Under the pieces are notes generated by a model. The model saw only the letters and a program-made list of their open reading frames with translations. It did no database searches and was not told the origin of the DNA. A program made the translations under genes and the position numbers. From positions 2,542,001-2,606,000 of the forward strand of contig NZ_JAUFQE010000002.1 in assembly GCF_030409755.1 (NCBI RefSeq): DNA of 64,000 nucleotides. Direction: 5' to 3'. Every line of letters begins with the position of its first letter. Within the stretch, counting starts at the first letter, position 1. This document shows positions 52,649 to 62,213 of this stretch, one piece after another. This DNA comes from Vibrio lentus (GTDB lineage: Bacteria; Pseudomonadota; Gammaproteobacteria; Enterobacterales; Vibrionaceae).

Positions 52649-52751
52649 CTGCAAACGTTTTACTGGCATTTTAACGGTCACTTTTCGCAATTTTCGAACA
52701 TTTACATCACTTAGCAATGCGTTATCTCGACCGATACGCAAACGTTTAGTT
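52649..52751. promoter_or_regulatory. Two GCAAACGTTT operator-like sites upstream of tkt
   Basis: CTGCAAACGTTTTACT (52649-52664) and ACGCAAACGTTTAGTT (52736-52751) share the core GCAAACGTTT. The second differs from the E. coli PurR consensus ANGCAANCGNTTNCNT at one fixed position and the first at two. They lie about 95 and 185 bases before the tkt ATG, in the tkt-metK divergent region. Confidence 0.45.
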
Positions 52752-52801
52752 ATGACATATCATAAAAAAGAGCTTGTAATTCGACCGCTGGAATTTAGAA
52801 T

Positions 52802-52825
52802 AGCCGTCTAGATGTAGAAACACCT
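52802..52825 (+). promoter_or_regulatory. MetJ operator (three tandem met boxes) upstream of metK
   Basis: Three adjacent eight-base units, AGCCGTCT, AGATGTAG and AAACACCT, resemble the met box AGACGTCT at 7, 5 and 5 of 8 positions. Tandem boxes are how the MetJ repressor binds with S-adenosylmethionine, the product of metK. Confidence 0.68.
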
Positions 52826-52930
52826 ACAAAATATACTGTATTTAATGGCGGCGCTTCCTAGCTTGCGACGCCTAAAATTATTTGCATTTAACTATTTGCA
52901 ACTAAAAACTAAACTAAAAGTGGAGCTCTC

Positions 52931-54085
52931 ATGGCTAAGCACCTATTCACTTCTGAATCTGTTTCAGAAGGCCATCCAGATAAAATTGCAGACCAAATCT
53001 CTGATGCTGTTCTTGATGCCATCTTGGAACAAGATCCAAAAGCACGTGTTGCTTGTGAGACTTACGTAAAAACCGGCATGGTTATGGTTGGCGGTGAAGT
53101 AACAACGTCTGCATGGGTTGATATCGAAGAAATCACTCGTGAAACAGTTCGTGAAATTGGTTACGTTCATTCTGATATGGGCTTTGACGCTGACTCTTGT
53201 GCAGTACTAAACACAATTGGTAAGCAGTCTCCAGACATCAACCAAGGTGTTGATAAAGCCGATCCTAAAGATCAAGGCGCAGGCGACCAAGGTATCATGT
53301 TTGGTTACGCGACTAACGAAACACCAATCCTAATGCCAGCTCCAATTACTTATTCTCACCTTCTTGTTAAGAAGCAAGCTGAAGTACGTAAGAGCGGCAA
53401 GCTTGACTTCCTTCGCCCAGATGCGAAATCTCAAGTTACGTTCCAATACGACCAAGGTAAGATTGTTGGTATCGACGCAGTGGTTCTTTCAACTCAACAC
53501 TGTGATTCAGTAACAACACCTGACCTACGTGAAGCGGTAATGGAAGAGATCATCAAGCCAGTACTTCCTGCTGAGTGGATCAACAAAGACACTAACTTCT
53601 TCATCAACCCAACCGGCCGTTTCGTAATCGGTGGCCCAATGGGTGACTGTGGTCTAACCGGTCGTAAGATCATCGTTGATACCTACGGCGGCGCAGCTCG
53701 TCACGGTGGCGGTGCATTCTCTGGTAAAGATCCATCAAAAGTTGACCGTTCTGCAGCTTACGCAGCTCGTTACGTTGCGAAAAACATCGTTGCTGCTGGT
53801 ATGGCTGACCGTTGTGAGATTCAATTGTCTTACGCTATCGGTGTTGCAGATCCAACATCTATCATGGTTGAAACGTTTGGTACTGAGAAAGTAGCTCACG
53901 AAATCATCATTGAAGCAGTTCGTCAAAACTTCGACCTACGTCCATACGGTCTTCAAGAGATGCTGAACCTTCTTCAGCCTATCTACAAGCAGACTGCTGC
54001 ATACGGCCACTTCGGTCGTGAAGAGTTCCCTTGGGAAGCGACTGACAAAGCAGCAATCCTTGCGGACTTCGCTGGCCTAAAATAA
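52931..54085 (+). CDS. metK: S-adenosylmethionine synthetase
   Basis: Makes S-adenosylmethionine from methionine and ATP. It is 384 residues, the E. coli length. [35 protein letters not shown], the P-loop-like [20 protein letters not shown] and [20 protein letters not shown] are intact. It is divergent from tkt and preceded by a MetJ operator. Confidence 0.98.
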   Translation: MAKHLFTSESVSEGHPDKIADQISDAVLDAILEQDPKARVACETYVKTGMVMVGGEVTTSAWVDIEEITRETVREIGYVHSDMGFDADSCAVLNTIGKQSPDINQGVDKADPKDQGAGDQGIMFGYATNETPILMPAPITYSHLLVKKQAEVRKSGKLDFLRPDAKSQVTFQYDQGKIVGIDAVVLSTQHCDSVTTPDLREAVMEEIIKPVLPAEWINKDTNFFINPTGRFVIGGPMGDCGLTGRKIIVDTYGGAARHGGGAFSGKDPSKVDRSAAYAARYVAKNIVAAGMADRCEIQLSYAIGVADPTSIMVETFGTEKVAHEIIIEAVRQNFDLRPYGLQEMLNLLQPIYKQTAAYGHFGREEFPWEATDKAAILADFAGLK

Positions 54086-54110
54086 TTTAGCCACTGCGAT
54101 TTGTTTCTTT

Positions 54111-54144
54111 AAAGCCCTTACTGCTTAGTAAGGGCTTTATTTTT
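54111..54144 (+). terminator. Terminator after metK
   Basis: A stem AAAGCCCTTAC paired with GTAAGGGCTTT, followed by ATTTTT. Confidence 0.9.
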
Positions 54145-54452
54145 ATGCACTTACCAAACCTTTCCTTGCTAGAACACCCTGCCCAAGTCTTCTTTACCGT
54201 TAACCACTTAGTATAAAAACCCACCGATAATTTGTGTTTTCGAACACTACTGACAATAGTTAAGGTAACTCCTAGGCGATCAAGCTCACATTTAACTCAA
54301 AGTAATTCAGTCTGATAGCTCTCGTTAAATGCACGCTAGAACAATAACTGGGACGAAAAAGAGCATTTTAGCTCAACACCATAATCCTCATATGATCGCA
54401 ATACTGAGCTTTATGGAACTATAACTAGGACGTTATTTAACTAGGGGGATAT
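54145..54452. other. Gap between the metK terminator and the DUF2189 gene
   Basis: About 308 bases with no recognisable gene or RNA. It presumably holds the promoter of the downstream membrane-protein gene, but I see no convincing element. Confidence 0.4.
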
Positions 54453-55250
54453 ATGCCTCGTACTGTACACCCATCCGAACTGAACGATAAGAAACACAAG
54501 GTCAGCGATCAGGATTATGCTCGCACTATTCCTTGTAACCAAGTAAGCATATCCGCCCCATTCCATTGGTTATCGCTTGCACTGCATGACTTAGTGAGAA
54601 TGCCATTAATCAGCGCATTTTACGGTTTGTGCTTTATGGGTGCGGCCATCGCAATTGTTCAACTTGTCCAATGGCAAGGAACACATTTGGTCGTTATGCC
54701 AAGCTTGATTGTGTACATGCTAATAGGGCCGTTTCTTGCCTTAGGCCTGTATGACGCAGCCTGGGAAAGAGAAAAGGGGCACAACGCTAGCCTACTGCAC
54801 TCGATGAAAGCCATCACACGGAACTCAACCCACCAATGGGCGTTTGCGATTGTATTAATGGTCGCGATGATATTCTGGATGCGTATCGCAGCATTATTGC
54901 ACGCACTTTACCCTTCAGTACAAGGTGCACCATTGACCGAATTTGCTCCCTTCTTAATTACAGGATCTGTGATTGGTTTTGTTATCGCTAGCCTGATATT
55001 TAGTATCTCAGCATTTTCAATTCCACTAATGATGGAGAGACGTGTAGATGTAATGAGTGCGATTTTTACTAGCTTCAACGCTGTTAAATCAAACATCCCT
55101 GCGATGGTCGTTTGGGCTGGTATCATTGGTACTGGTATCTTAGTCGGCTTCGCGACCTACGGTGTGGGTATGATTGTAACGATGCCATTACTTGGCTACG
55201 GAACATGGCATGCTTACCACGAAGTCATCAAAAAGAAACATCACGTTTAA
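54453..55250 (+). CDS. DUF2189 integral membrane protein
   Basis: A conserved inner-membrane protein of unknown function, 265 residues. A soluble N-terminus (about 1-45) is followed by about six membrane helices: SAFYGLCFMGAAIAIVQLV, VVMPSLIVYMLIGPFLALGL, FAIVLMVAMIFWMRIAALLH, FLITGSVIGFVIASLIFSI, and MVVWAGIIGTGILVGFATYG running into GMIVTMPLLGYGTW. The YDAAWEREKGH and IPLMMERRVD segments are typical of the family. It has a GGGGG stretch before its ATG. I cannot assign a job. Confidence 0.85.
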   Translation: MPRTVHPSELNDKKHKVSDQDYARTIPCNQVSISAPFHWLSLALHDLVRMPLISAFYGLCFMGAAIAIVQLVQWQGTHLVVMPSLIVYMLIGPFLALGLYDAAWEREKGHNASLLHSMKAITRNSTHQWAFAIVLMVAMIFWMRIAALLHALYPSVQGAPLTEFAPFLITGSVIGFVIASLIFSISAFSIPLMMERRVDVMSAIFTSFNAVKSNIPAMVVWAGIIGTGILVGFATYGVGMIVTMPLLGYGTWHAYHEVIKKKHHV

Positions 55251-55285
55251 ATCGTTTCACGATCGATGAGCAATGTTATGATAAG

Positions 55286-55314
55286 GCCTTAGCTTAAACG
55301 CTGAGGCTTTTTTT
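55286..55314 (+). terminator. Terminator after the DUF2189 gene
   Basis: A stem GCCTTAGC paired with GCTGAGGC, followed by T7. It reads into the sprT leader, 15 bases before its start. Confidence 0.82.
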
Positions 55315-55328
55315 GGAGTTAACAACGC

Positions 55329-55829
55329 TTGTCTTACACCCCGCAACAACATCGAGTAAATAAAAAACTGGGCGAATGCCTAGCTATCGCTAATCAACAT
55401 TTTTCTCGTGAATTTCCATGCCCAACCGTCACTTACAAGTTAAGAGGAAAGGCAGCGGGAAAAGCCTACCTCCAGTTAAACGAGATAAAACTCAACCAAG
55501 TGCTATTCAGAGAAAATGAAGACGCCTTTATTAACGAAGTCGTGCCTCATGAACTCGCACATCTGATCACATATCAGGTCTTTGGACGAGTTAGGCCTCA
55601 CGGCAATGAGTGGAAATACGTGATGGAAAAGGTATTCAATGTACCGGCCAGAACGACCCACAGCTTGGAAATCACCTCAGTGCAGGGCAAAACTTTTGAG
55701 TATCGCTGTGATTGCACCACTTATCCCCTGTCGATAAGACGACACAACAAAGTCATCCGCAACCAATCAACGTATCGTTGCCAACAATGCCAACAAACCT
55801 TAGCTTTTACCGGCCTTCAATTGAGCTAA
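55329..55829 (+). CDS. sprT: SprT family zinc metalloprotease
   Basis: SprT-like putative zinc metallopeptidase, 166 residues. The TTG start at 55329 has GGAG about ten bases upstream and yields the family-like (M)SYTPQQHRVNKKLGECLAIA. The HExxH motif is VPHELAHLITY with a further His in GRVRPHGNEW. A C-terminal cysteine ribbon (CDC ... CQQC) may bind zinc. sprT-endA-rsmE-gshB-yqgE-ruvX is the E. coli order as well. Confidence 0.92.
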   Translation: MSYTPQQHRVNKKLGECLAIANQHFSREFPCPTVTYKLRGKAAGKAYLQLNEIKLNQVLFRENEDAFINEVVPHELAHLITYQVFGRVRPHGNEWKYVMEKVFNVPARTTHSLEITSVQGKTFEYRCDCTTYPLSIRRHNKVIRNQSTYRCQQCQQTLAFTGLQLS

Positions 55830-55926
55830 GTCTTAAGCTCATAAGGTAACGTGAATAAATGTAATAGAGAGAACTAACATTTGAGTGCTAGACTGTTGTT
55901 TATCATACTTTCATCAGTCTTTTTCT

Positions 55927-56658
55927 ATGCAAAAAACCTCTCCAAAAGTATTTGGCCTATCGGTGTCCTTTTACCTATCAATAGTATTTGGCCTACTGGT
56001 AACCCAAAGCGTTTTCGCCGCTCCACCAAGTTCGTTCTCCAAAGCTAAAAAAGAAGCGGTGAAGATTTATCTCGATCACCCGACTTCATTTTATTGTGGT
56101 TGTGACATCACTTGGAAAGACAAAAAGAAAGGTATCCCCGACCTCGACGGCTGTGGTTATCAAGTCCGAAAACAACAAAAGCGAGCAAGTCGGATTGAAT
56201 GGGAACACGTGGTTCCAGCTTGGCAATTCGGCCACCAGCGTCAGTGCTGGCAAGATGGCGGACGTAAGAACTGCACTCGCAATGACAAAATATTTAAATC
56301 GATGGAAGCCGACCTTCATAATCTAACTCCGGCAATTGGCGAGGTTAACGGTGATCGATCCAATTACAATTTCAGTCAGTGGAATGGAATGGATGGCGTG
56401 AGTTACGGTCAGTGTGAAATGCAGGTCAACTTCAAACAGCGTAAGGTTATGCCGCCAGACAGAGCAAAAGGTTCTATCGCGCGTACTTATCTTTATATGA
56501 GCCAAGAGTATGGTTTCAAACTATCTAAGCAGCAGACTAACCTGATGATGGCGTGGAACAAGCAATTCCCTGTCGATAAGTGGGAATGTACTCGTGATAA
56601 GCGAATCTATGCGATCCAAGGTAATCACAACCCATTTGTTTTCCCTGCTTGTAAATAA
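55927..56658 (+). CDS. endA: Secreted/periplasmic endonuclease I (EndA/Dns)
   Basis: Exported nuclease; the Vibrio homologue Dns degrades extracellular DNA and limits natural transformation. It is 243 residues from [20 protein letters not shown] with a signal peptide ending near VFAA. The active-site region [35 protein letters not shown] and four or more paired cysteines are present. The ATG lacks a good ribosome site. A GTG 14 codons upstream is open but would spoil the signal peptide. Confidence 0.93.
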   Translation: MQKTSPKVFGLSVSFYLSIVFGLLVTQSVFAAPPSSFSKAKKEAVKIYLDHPTSFYCGCDITWKDKKKGIPDLDGCGYQVRKQQKRASRIEWEHVVPAWQFGHQRQCWQDGGRKNCTRNDKIFKSMEADLHNLTPAIGEVNGDRSNYNFSQWNGMDGVSYGQCEMQVNFKQRKVMPPDRAKGSIARTYLYMSQEYGFKLSKQQTNLMMAWNKQFPVDKWECTRDKRIYAIQGNHNPFVFPACK

Positions 56659-56701
56659 CACGACTCAGGCAACCAACATCTCCAATTGCCTCCATCTCAA
56701 A

Positions 56702-56733
56702 CAAGAGTTTCAGAATTGCCCCTGAAACTCTTG
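56702..56733. terminator. Perfect 12-bp hairpin after endA
   Basis: CAAGAGTTTCAG and CTGAAACTCTTG pair without mismatch around an eight-base loop. A T6 run appears only about ten bases later, so it is a weak or atypical terminator, or a processing signal. Confidence 0.5.
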
Positions 56734-56817
56734 CTCTACCCTTGTTTTTTCAACTAAAAGCATCCATGTTAGGCAGAGACAAAATACCCAAATGACACTA
56801 TTTATAGGTTTACCAGC

Positions 56818-57549
56818 ATGAGAATCCCTCGTATCCATCACCCAGAACGCATTCATCAGTTAGGTTCACTCGCTTTAGGCGAAGATGCCGCGGGTCATGT
56901 TGGTCGAGTCCTTCGTATGAAAGAAGGCCAAGATGTTCTTCTATTTGATGGCAGTGGCGCTGAATTCCCTGCGACCATTGCTGAAGTATCAAAAAAGAAC
57001 GTCACAGTTAATGTTACTGAACGTATCGAACGTAGCAGCGAATCTCCGTTAGACTTACATTTAGGCCAAGTGATTTCACGTGGCGACAAAATGGAATTCA
57101 CGATTCAGAAATCGGTTGAGCTTGGTGTAAACACCATTACCCCACTGATTTCAGAGCGCTGTGGCGTTAAACTGGATACTAAACGCTTCGAGAAAAAGCT
57201 CGCTCAGTGGCAAAAGATTGCTATCGCAGCATGTGAACAATCTGGTCGCAATACGGTTCCGGTTATTCGCCCAATTATGCAGCTTGAAGAGTGGTGCAGC
57301 GAACCGAGTGAAGCGTTAAAGCTAAACCTGCATCCTCGTGCAAAATACTCAATTAATACCCTTCCAGAACCCATCAGTAAGGTACGCCTATTGATCGGTC
57401 CTGAGGGCGGACTGTCAGCTGAAGAAATCGGTATGACAGAACAATACAAATTTGAAGAGACGCTACTCGGCCCACGTGTACTTCGTACCGAGACAGCGGC
57501 TCTAACCGCAATTACTGCCTTACAAGTCCGTTTTGGCGATCTAGGCTAG
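56818..57549 (+). CDS. rsmE: 16S rRNA (uracil(1498)-N3)-methyltransferase RsmE
   Basis: SPOUT-class methyltransferase for m3U1498 of 16S rRNA. It is 243 residues. The N-terminal PUA-like domain has [19 protein letters not shown]. The C-terminal knot has [14 protein letters not shown] and [16 protein letters not shown]. It is nine bases before gshB, in the same transcription unit. Confidence 0.95.
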   Translation: MRIPRIHHPERIHQLGSLALGEDAAGHVGRVLRMKEGQDVLLFDGSGAEFPATIAEVSKKNVTVNVTERIERSSESPLDLHLGQVISRGDKMEFTIQKSVELGVNTITPLISERCGVKLDTKRFEKKLAQWQKIAIAACEQSGRNTVPVIRPIMQLEEWCSEPSEALKLNLHPRAKYSINTLPEPISKVRLLIGPEGGLSAEEIGMTEQYKFEETLLGPRVLRTETAALTAITALQVRFGDLG

Positions 57550-57558
57550 GAGAAACAA

Positions 57559-58509
57559 ATGATCAAACTTGGCATCGTAATGGATCCAATTTCATCCATT
57601 AACATCAAAAAAGACTCTAGCTTTGCCATGATGCTTGAAGCTCAGCGTCGTGGTTACGAAATCCATTACATGGAAATGGATGATCTACATTTAGATCAAG
57701 GCGTAGCCATTGCTGACACTAAGGTTGTTGAACTAAAAGAAGATCCAAACGGCTGGTACGAGTTCAAATCAGAACAGACTATCGCGCTATCTGATTTAGA
57801 TGCGGTTCTGATGCGTAAAGATCCTCCGTTTGATACTGAGTACATCTACGCGACTTACATTCTTGAGCGTGCTCAAGAGAACGGTGCACTGATCGTCAAC
57901 AAGCCACAAAGCCTACGTGACTGTAACGAGAAGTTGTTCACGGCTTGGTTCCCTGAACTGACACCAACCACCATCGTGACTCGTAAAGCTGAAAAGATTA
58001 AAGCGTTCCGAGAAGAGCACGGTGACGTGATCCTAAAACCACTTGATGGTATGGGCGGCGCGTCTATCTTCCGAGTGAAAGAAGGCGATCCAAACGTATC
58101 AGTGATCATTGAAACACTGACTAACCACGGTCAAAACTACGCAATGGCACAAACCTTTGTTCCAGACATCAGCAATGGTGATAAGCGTATTCTTGTGGTT
58201 GACGGTGAACCAATGCCTTACTGTCTAGCTCGTATTCCGGCGAAAGGGGAAACTAGAGGTAACCTTGCTGCTGGCGGTACAGGTGAAGCTCGTCCTCTAA
58301 GTGAAACAGACTGGGCTATCGCAAGAGCAGTTGCCCCTGCACTGAAAGAGAAAGGCTTAATCTTTGTTGGGCTTGATGTTATCGGCGACAAACTGACTGA
58401 AATTAACGTAACAAGCCCTACTTGTATCCGTGAAATTGAAGCTGCTTTTGATATTTCGGTAACGGGCAAATTAATGGATGCAATCGAGCGTCGCGTTAAC
58501 GCTAAATAG
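57559..58509 (+). CDS. gshB: Glutathione synthetase
   Basis: ATP-grasp ligase that adds glycine to gamma-glutamylcysteine. It is 316 residues. VMDPISSINIKKDSSFAMML, MRKDPPFDTEYIYATYILE, ILKPLDGMGGASIFR and EINVTSPTCIREIE are diagnostic. It follows rsmE by nine bases with an AGGAGA ribosome site in between. Confidence 0.97.
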   Translation: MIKLGIVMDPISSINIKKDSSFAMMLEAQRRGYEIHYMEMDDLHLDQGVAIADTKVVELKEDPNGWYEFKSEQTIALSDLDAVLMRKDPPFDTEYIYATYILERAQENGALIVNKPQSLRDCNEKLFTAWFPELTPTTIVTRKAEKIKAFREEHGDVILKPLDGMGGASIFRVKEGDPNVSVIIETLTNHGQNYAMAQTFVPDISNGDKRILVVDGEPMPYCLARIPAKGETRGNLAAGGTGEARPLSETDWAIARAVAPALKEKGLIFVGLDVIGDKLTEINVTSPTCIREIEAAFDISVTGKLMDAIERRVNAK

Positions 58510-58567
58510 CCTAAACTAAAGAAAGCCTTAGCTATTCGAAACACAAAAATATCTAGGCAAAGAACAA

Positions 58568-58594
58568 TGAGCGGCTTTACGCCGCTCTTTTTCC
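58568..58594 (+). terminator. Terminator after gshB
   Basis: A stem GAGCGGC paired with GCCGCTC, followed by TTTTTCC. Confidence 0.88.
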
Positions 58595-58624
58595 TTTACT
58601 GGGAACACACTGGCAGGAGGCTCT

Positions 58625-59188
58625 ATGAATTTAACGAACCACTTTCTGGTCGCTATGCCCGGAATGAAAGACCCATACTTTCAAAATTCGGTGATCTATC
58701 TTTGTGAGCACAATGACGAAGGTGCGATGGGTTTGATGATCAACGCTCCTATCGATGTCACTGTTGGCGGTATGCTTAAGCAAGTTGAGGTTGATTCTGA
58801 ACAGCCGAAACCCAACCAAGCAAGCCTTGATAAGCCAGTACTTAATGGTGGGCCAGTCGCAGAAGATCGTGGGTTTATTTTGCACAAACCCAAAGGCAGT
58901 TATCAATCCAGCATCAACATGACGGATCAAATCTCGGTAACAACCTCGAAAGATATTCTAATGGTGTTAGGGACAGAAGATGAACCTATGCATTATCTGG
59001 TCGCGCTTGGTTATGCCGGATGGGAACCAGGACAACTGGAAACTGAGCTGACTGAAAATTCATGGCTAACCGTCGAAGCCGATCCAAAGGTTATCTTCAA
59101 TACGCCAATTTCGGATCGCTGGAAAGTTGCCGTGCAAATGTTAGGTATCAATGCGGCTCAGCTTTCAGCAGACGCTGGCCACGCATAG
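58625..59188 (+). CDS. yqgE: YqgE/AlgH family protein (UPF0301)
   Basis: A conserved cytoplasmic protein of 187 residues with no settled biochemical role. The family start [20 protein letters not shown], the [20 protein letters not shown] motif and [15 protein letters not shown] are clear. GGAGG lies before the ATG. It precedes ruvX, as in most gammaproteobacteria. Confidence 0.94.
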   Translation: MNLTNHFLVAMPGMKDPYFQNSVIYLCEHNDEGAMGLMINAPIDVTVGGMLKQVEVDSEQPKPNQASLDKPVLNGGPVAEDRGFILHKPKGSYQSSINMTDQISVTTSKDILMVLGTEDEPMHYLVALGYAGWEPGQLETELTENSWLTVEADPKVIFNTPISDRWKVAVQMLGINAAQLSADAGHA

Positions 59189-59244
59189 CCCGACTCAGCT
59201 CAATAAAATAAACACTCTCAAACACAGATTAATTTGGAAGCCCC

Positions 59245-59667
59245 ATGTCACGAACAATTATGGCATTTGACTACGGTACAAAAAGTATCGGCAGTGCGAT
59301 AGGACAAGAGATCACAGGCACAGCAAGCCCTTTAAAAGCCTTTAAAGCCAAAGATGGTATCCCCAACTGGGATGACATAGAAAAACAAATCAAAGAGTGG
59401 CAGCCGAATCTTATCGTGGTTGGTCTGCCTACCGATCTTCACGGTAAAGATCTAGCAACCATTACACCCAGAGCGAAGAAATTCGCTAACCGTCTTAAGG
59501 GACGCTTTGGTGTGGATGTTGAATTGCATGATGAGAGACTTTCTACGACAGAAGCAAGGGCCGACCTTTTTGAAATGGGTGGCTATAAAGCGCTAAGCAA
59601 AGGTAATGTCGATAACCAGTCTGCGGTCGTCATTTTAGAGAGCTGGTTTGAAGCACAATATTCATAA
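59245..59667 (+). CDS. ruvX: RuvX/YqgF: putative Holliday junction resolvase, rRNA-processing nuclease
   Basis: RNase H-fold nuclease; in E. coli it is needed for 5' end maturation of 16S rRNA, and resolvase activity is proposed. It is 140 residues. [26 protein letters not shown] and the acidic [14 protein letters not shown] are the conserved catalytic segments. It follows yqgE by 56 bases. Confidence 0.94.
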   Translation: MSRTIMAFDYGTKSIGSAIGQEITGTASPLKAFKAKDGIPNWDDIEKQIKEWQPNLIVVGLPTDLHGKDLATITPRAKKFANRLKGRFGVDVELHDERLSTTEARADLFEMGGYKALSKGNVDNQSAVVILESWFEAQYS

Positions 59668-59766
59668 CGAAAAATAAGTGAGCAAAATGTAAGGTAACTT
59701 GTGATCCCACTCGAATTTCACATCGTAATGTCGATGCAATTCAAAAATAAGAACGTGGGAGTTCAC

Positions 59767-59928
59767 ATGAAAATTTTTCTAGCAATCTTCGCCGCTCTAG
59801 CAATATCAGCATGTAGTTCAATGGGTGGTGGCTCAGCGGGTTACACTGGCGAACAATATCCGACTAAAATTAAATTAGAAAAAGAACGCGGTTACTCGAA
59901 CGATAACAACAGCTTTGCAAACCACTAA
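59767..59928 (+). CDS. Small lipoprotein
   Basis: A 53-residue predicted lipoprotein that I do not recognise by name. The ATG at 59767 has GGGAG five bases before it. The signal MKIFLAIFAALAISAC has a lipobox ending at Cys16, followed by SSMGGGSAGYTGEQ and a charged tail. It is followed at once by a strong terminator, consistent with a real gene. The reading frame is open farther upstream but without a signal-peptide-like start. Confidence 0.78.
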   Translation: MKIFLAIFAALAISACSSMGGGSAGYTGEQYPTKIKLEKERGYSNDNNSFANH

Positions 59929-59942
59929 TTTACTCGCTTCAC

Positions 59943-59971
59943 AAAAAACCCGCTTCTAGAGCGGGTTTTTT
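59943..59971. terminator. Terminator after the small lipoprotein gene
   Basis: A stem AAAAACCCGCT paired with AGCGGGTTTTT. A and T flanks mean it may also end pilU transcripts from the other strand. Confidence 0.92.
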
Positions 59972-59985
59972 ATTGGTTTTAAGAT

Positions 59986-60020
59986 TAAGCACTAAGCACT
60001 AAGCACTAAGCACTAAGCAC
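59986..60020. repeat. Heptamer tandem repeat (TAAGCAC)5
   Basis: Five perfect contiguous copies of TAAGCAC, five bases before the pilU stop codon on the other strand. A candidate length-variable locus. Confidence 0.92.
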
Positions 60021-60025
60021 TGAAT

Positions 60026-61135
60026 CTACCCCATATCAATCTTAACGCCAGACAAAGCGCCAGTCCCGTAGTCATCATCGCCACGTCTGGTTTTCAACAT
60101 CAAGCGCAAGTCATTGGCTGAATCTGCACTGTGGAACGCATCTTCTTCGCTAATCTTGCCAGCAACGACTAAATCATACAAAGCTTGGTCAAAGGTCTGC
60201 ATCCCAATCTCTTTCGATTTAGCCATCGTCGCTTTAAGCTCATGCAAGTCACCACGACGAATTAAGTCAGACACTCGTGGGCTGTTGAGTAAAATCTCAA
60301 ACACACCATGACGACCGCTGCCATTCTTATCTCGGATTAATTGCTGAGCGACCACACCACGCAGGTTCATCGACAGATCAAACAGGAACTGCTCTTTCTG
60401 CTCTTTTGGTACCAAGTGAAGAATACGCTCTAGTGCTTGGTTAGCGTTATTCGCATGCAGTGTAGCCATACACAAGTGACCCGTCTCAGCAAAGGTCATC
60501 GCGTATTCCATAGTTTCACGGCTACGGATTTCGCCAATCAAGATCATATCTGGTGCTTGGCGCAAAGAGTTCTTAAGTGCGACTTCGTAACTCTCGGTAT
60601 CGAGCCCGACCTCACGCTGAGTCACGATACATTTTTTATGTTCATGGACAAATTCAATCGGGTCTTCAACCGTTAGGATATGACCTGAACGATTGGTATT
60701 GCGATAGCCTGTCATCGCAGCCATCGAGGTCGATTTACCAGAGCCAGTCGCACCAACCACCAGCACAAGTCCGCGCTTAGCGATTGAAAGGTCTTGCAGC
60801 ACATCAGGAAGCTTTAATTGCTCAAAGGTTGGGATGTTAGTCTCGATACGTCGAATAACCGCTCCAGGTAGCTCTCGTTGAAAGAATGCACTGACACGAA
60901 AACGACCAAAGTCACGCACAATGGCAAAATTAGCCTCACGCGTTTGCTGATATTCATCGCGTCGGTCTTGATCCATCATCGCATCAAGAAGCTGAGATAC
61001 TTGAGCCACATTCAGTTTCTCTCCCTGAGGGCGAAGTTCACCATCGACACGAAACAGGATTGGAGCATCGACAGTGATATAAAGATCCGAAGCCTTTTGA
61101 GAAAGCATCCCCTCAAGGATTTGATTCAATTCCAT
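60026..61135 (-). CDS. pilU: Type IV pilus accessory retraction ATPase PilU
   Basis: PilT-dependent ATPase that helps retract type IV pili (twitching, DNA uptake). It is 369 residues. Walker A is GATGSGKST, the Asp box has HILTVEDPIEFVHEHKK, and Walker B is DMILIGEIRSRETME. The His box is AETGHLCMATLHANN. The C-terminal tail (about 340-369) is PilU-like. It is 14 bases after pilT in the same unit. Confidence 0.95.
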   Translation of the reverse strand: MELNQILEGMLSQKASDLYITVDAPILFRVDGELRPQGEKLNVAQVSQLLDAMMDQDRRDEYQQTREANFAIVRDFGRFRVSAFFQRELPGAVIRRIETNIPTFEQLKLPDVLQDLSIAKRGLVLVVGATGSGKSTSMAAMTGYRNTNRSGHILTVEDPIEFVHEHKKCIVTQREVGLDTESYEVALKNSLRQAPDMILIGEIRSRETMEYAMTFAETGHLCMATLHANNANQALERILHLVPKEQKEQFLFDLSMNLRGVVAQQLIRDKNGSGRHGVFEILLNSPRVSDLIRRGDLHELKATMAKSKEIGMQTFDQALYDLVVAGKISEEDAFHSADSANDLRLMLKTRRGDDDYGTGALSGVKIDMG

Positions 61136-61149
61136 TTTGTTATCCTTGA

Positions 61150-62187
61150 TTAAAACATAGAGGTTTCAATTTCGATCTTTTTCTCGACCTCTTCTGAATC
61201 AACCAAGCCTTGAGCCATCAACTGCTTCGCATTTTGCTCCATGGTCTGCATACCATGTGCCGCGCCCGTTTGAATGATCGAATACATCTGCGCGACCTTG
61301 TCTTCACGGATCAAGTTTCTGATCGCAGGTGTCGCCATCATGATCTCATGACAAGCGACACGACCACCACCGACACGCTTTAACAGCTTCTGGGCGATCA
61401 CCGAACGTAACGATTCAGACAACATTGAACGCACCATATCTTTGTCGCTACCCGGGAATACATCGATAATACGGTCGATAGTTTTTGCCGCAGAGCTCGT
61501 GTGCAAGGTACCAAACACTAAGTGACCCGTTTCTGCTGCGGTTAGCGCTAAGCTGATCGTCTCTTGGTCACGAAGCTCACCAACAAGGATAACGTCTGGA
61601 TCTTCACGTAACGCACTGCGCAGCGCAGCTTTGAAGCTGTGAGTGTCGCGGTGCACTTCTCGTTGGTTGATTAAGCATTTGTTGTTGGTATGAACAAATT
61701 CGATCGGGTCTTCAATCGTCAATATATGCTTATTATGGTTACGGTTAACGTAATCCACCATCGCAGCCAAAGTTGTCGACTTACCTGAACCCGTCGGCCC
61801 TGTCACCAAGACTAAACCTTTTTCGTAATTAGATATTCTTTCAAAGATCTCAGGAGCTCCTAGCTGTTCAAGGGTAGGAATCTCTACTGGAATGGTACGA
61901 AATACAGCAGAGCAACCACGAGATTGATTAAAAGCATTAACACGGAAACGACCAACGTTGGGTAATTCAAAAGAGAAGTCGACTTCCAGTTTTTCTTCGA
62001 ACTCACCACGTTGTGAATCACTCATGATCTCAAAAACCAAACGATGCACATCGGCATGACTCAAAGCTGGTATTCCAAGCTTCCTTACTTCACCATCTAT
62101 ACGTACCATTGGAGATACACCCGCAGAAAGATGTAGATCTGACGCGTTATGCTTTACACTAAAATCTAGTAACTCAGTGATATCCAT
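61150..62187 (-). CDS. pilT: Type IV pilus retraction ATPase PilT
   Basis: Hexameric ATPase that depolymerises type IV pili. It is 345 residues. Walker A is GPTGSGKSTTL, Walker B DVILVGELRDQETI, and the His box ETGHLVFGTLHTSSA. The PilT-specific C-terminal motif AIRNLIREDK is present. Its start codon is only 26 bases from the divergent yggS start. Confidence 0.96.
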   Translation of the reverse strand: MDITELLDFSVKHNASDLHLSAGVSPMVRIDGEVRKLGIPALSHADVHRLVFEIMSDSQRGEFEEKLEVDFSFELPNVGRFRVNAFNQSRGCSAVFRTIPVEIPTLEQLGAPEIFERISNYEKGLVLVTGPTGSGKSTTLAAMVDYVNRNHNKHILTIEDPIEFVHTNNKCLINQREVHRDTHSFKAALRSALREDPDVILVGELRDQETISLALTAAETGHLVFGTLHTSSAAKTIDRIIDVFPGSDKDMVRSMLSESLRSVIAQKLLKRVGGGRVACHEIMMATPAIRNLIREDKVAQMYSIIQTGAAHGMQTMEQNAKQLMAQGLVDSEEVEKKIEIETSMF

Positions 62188-62213
62188 TTATTTTCCCTTA
62201 AGTAAAGTCAGCT

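Larger units (their letters stand above)
52554..52930. other. Divergent tkt-metK control region
   Basis: This 377-base gap holds two PurR-like operator sites toward tkt and the MetJ operator toward metK (listed separately). A likely metK -10, TATACT, lies near 52832. No gene is seen. Confidence 0.6.

Noticed and set aside
59986..60020. Short repeats as a CRISPR array
   Set aside because: The units are seven bases with no spacers, so this is a simple tandem repeat.
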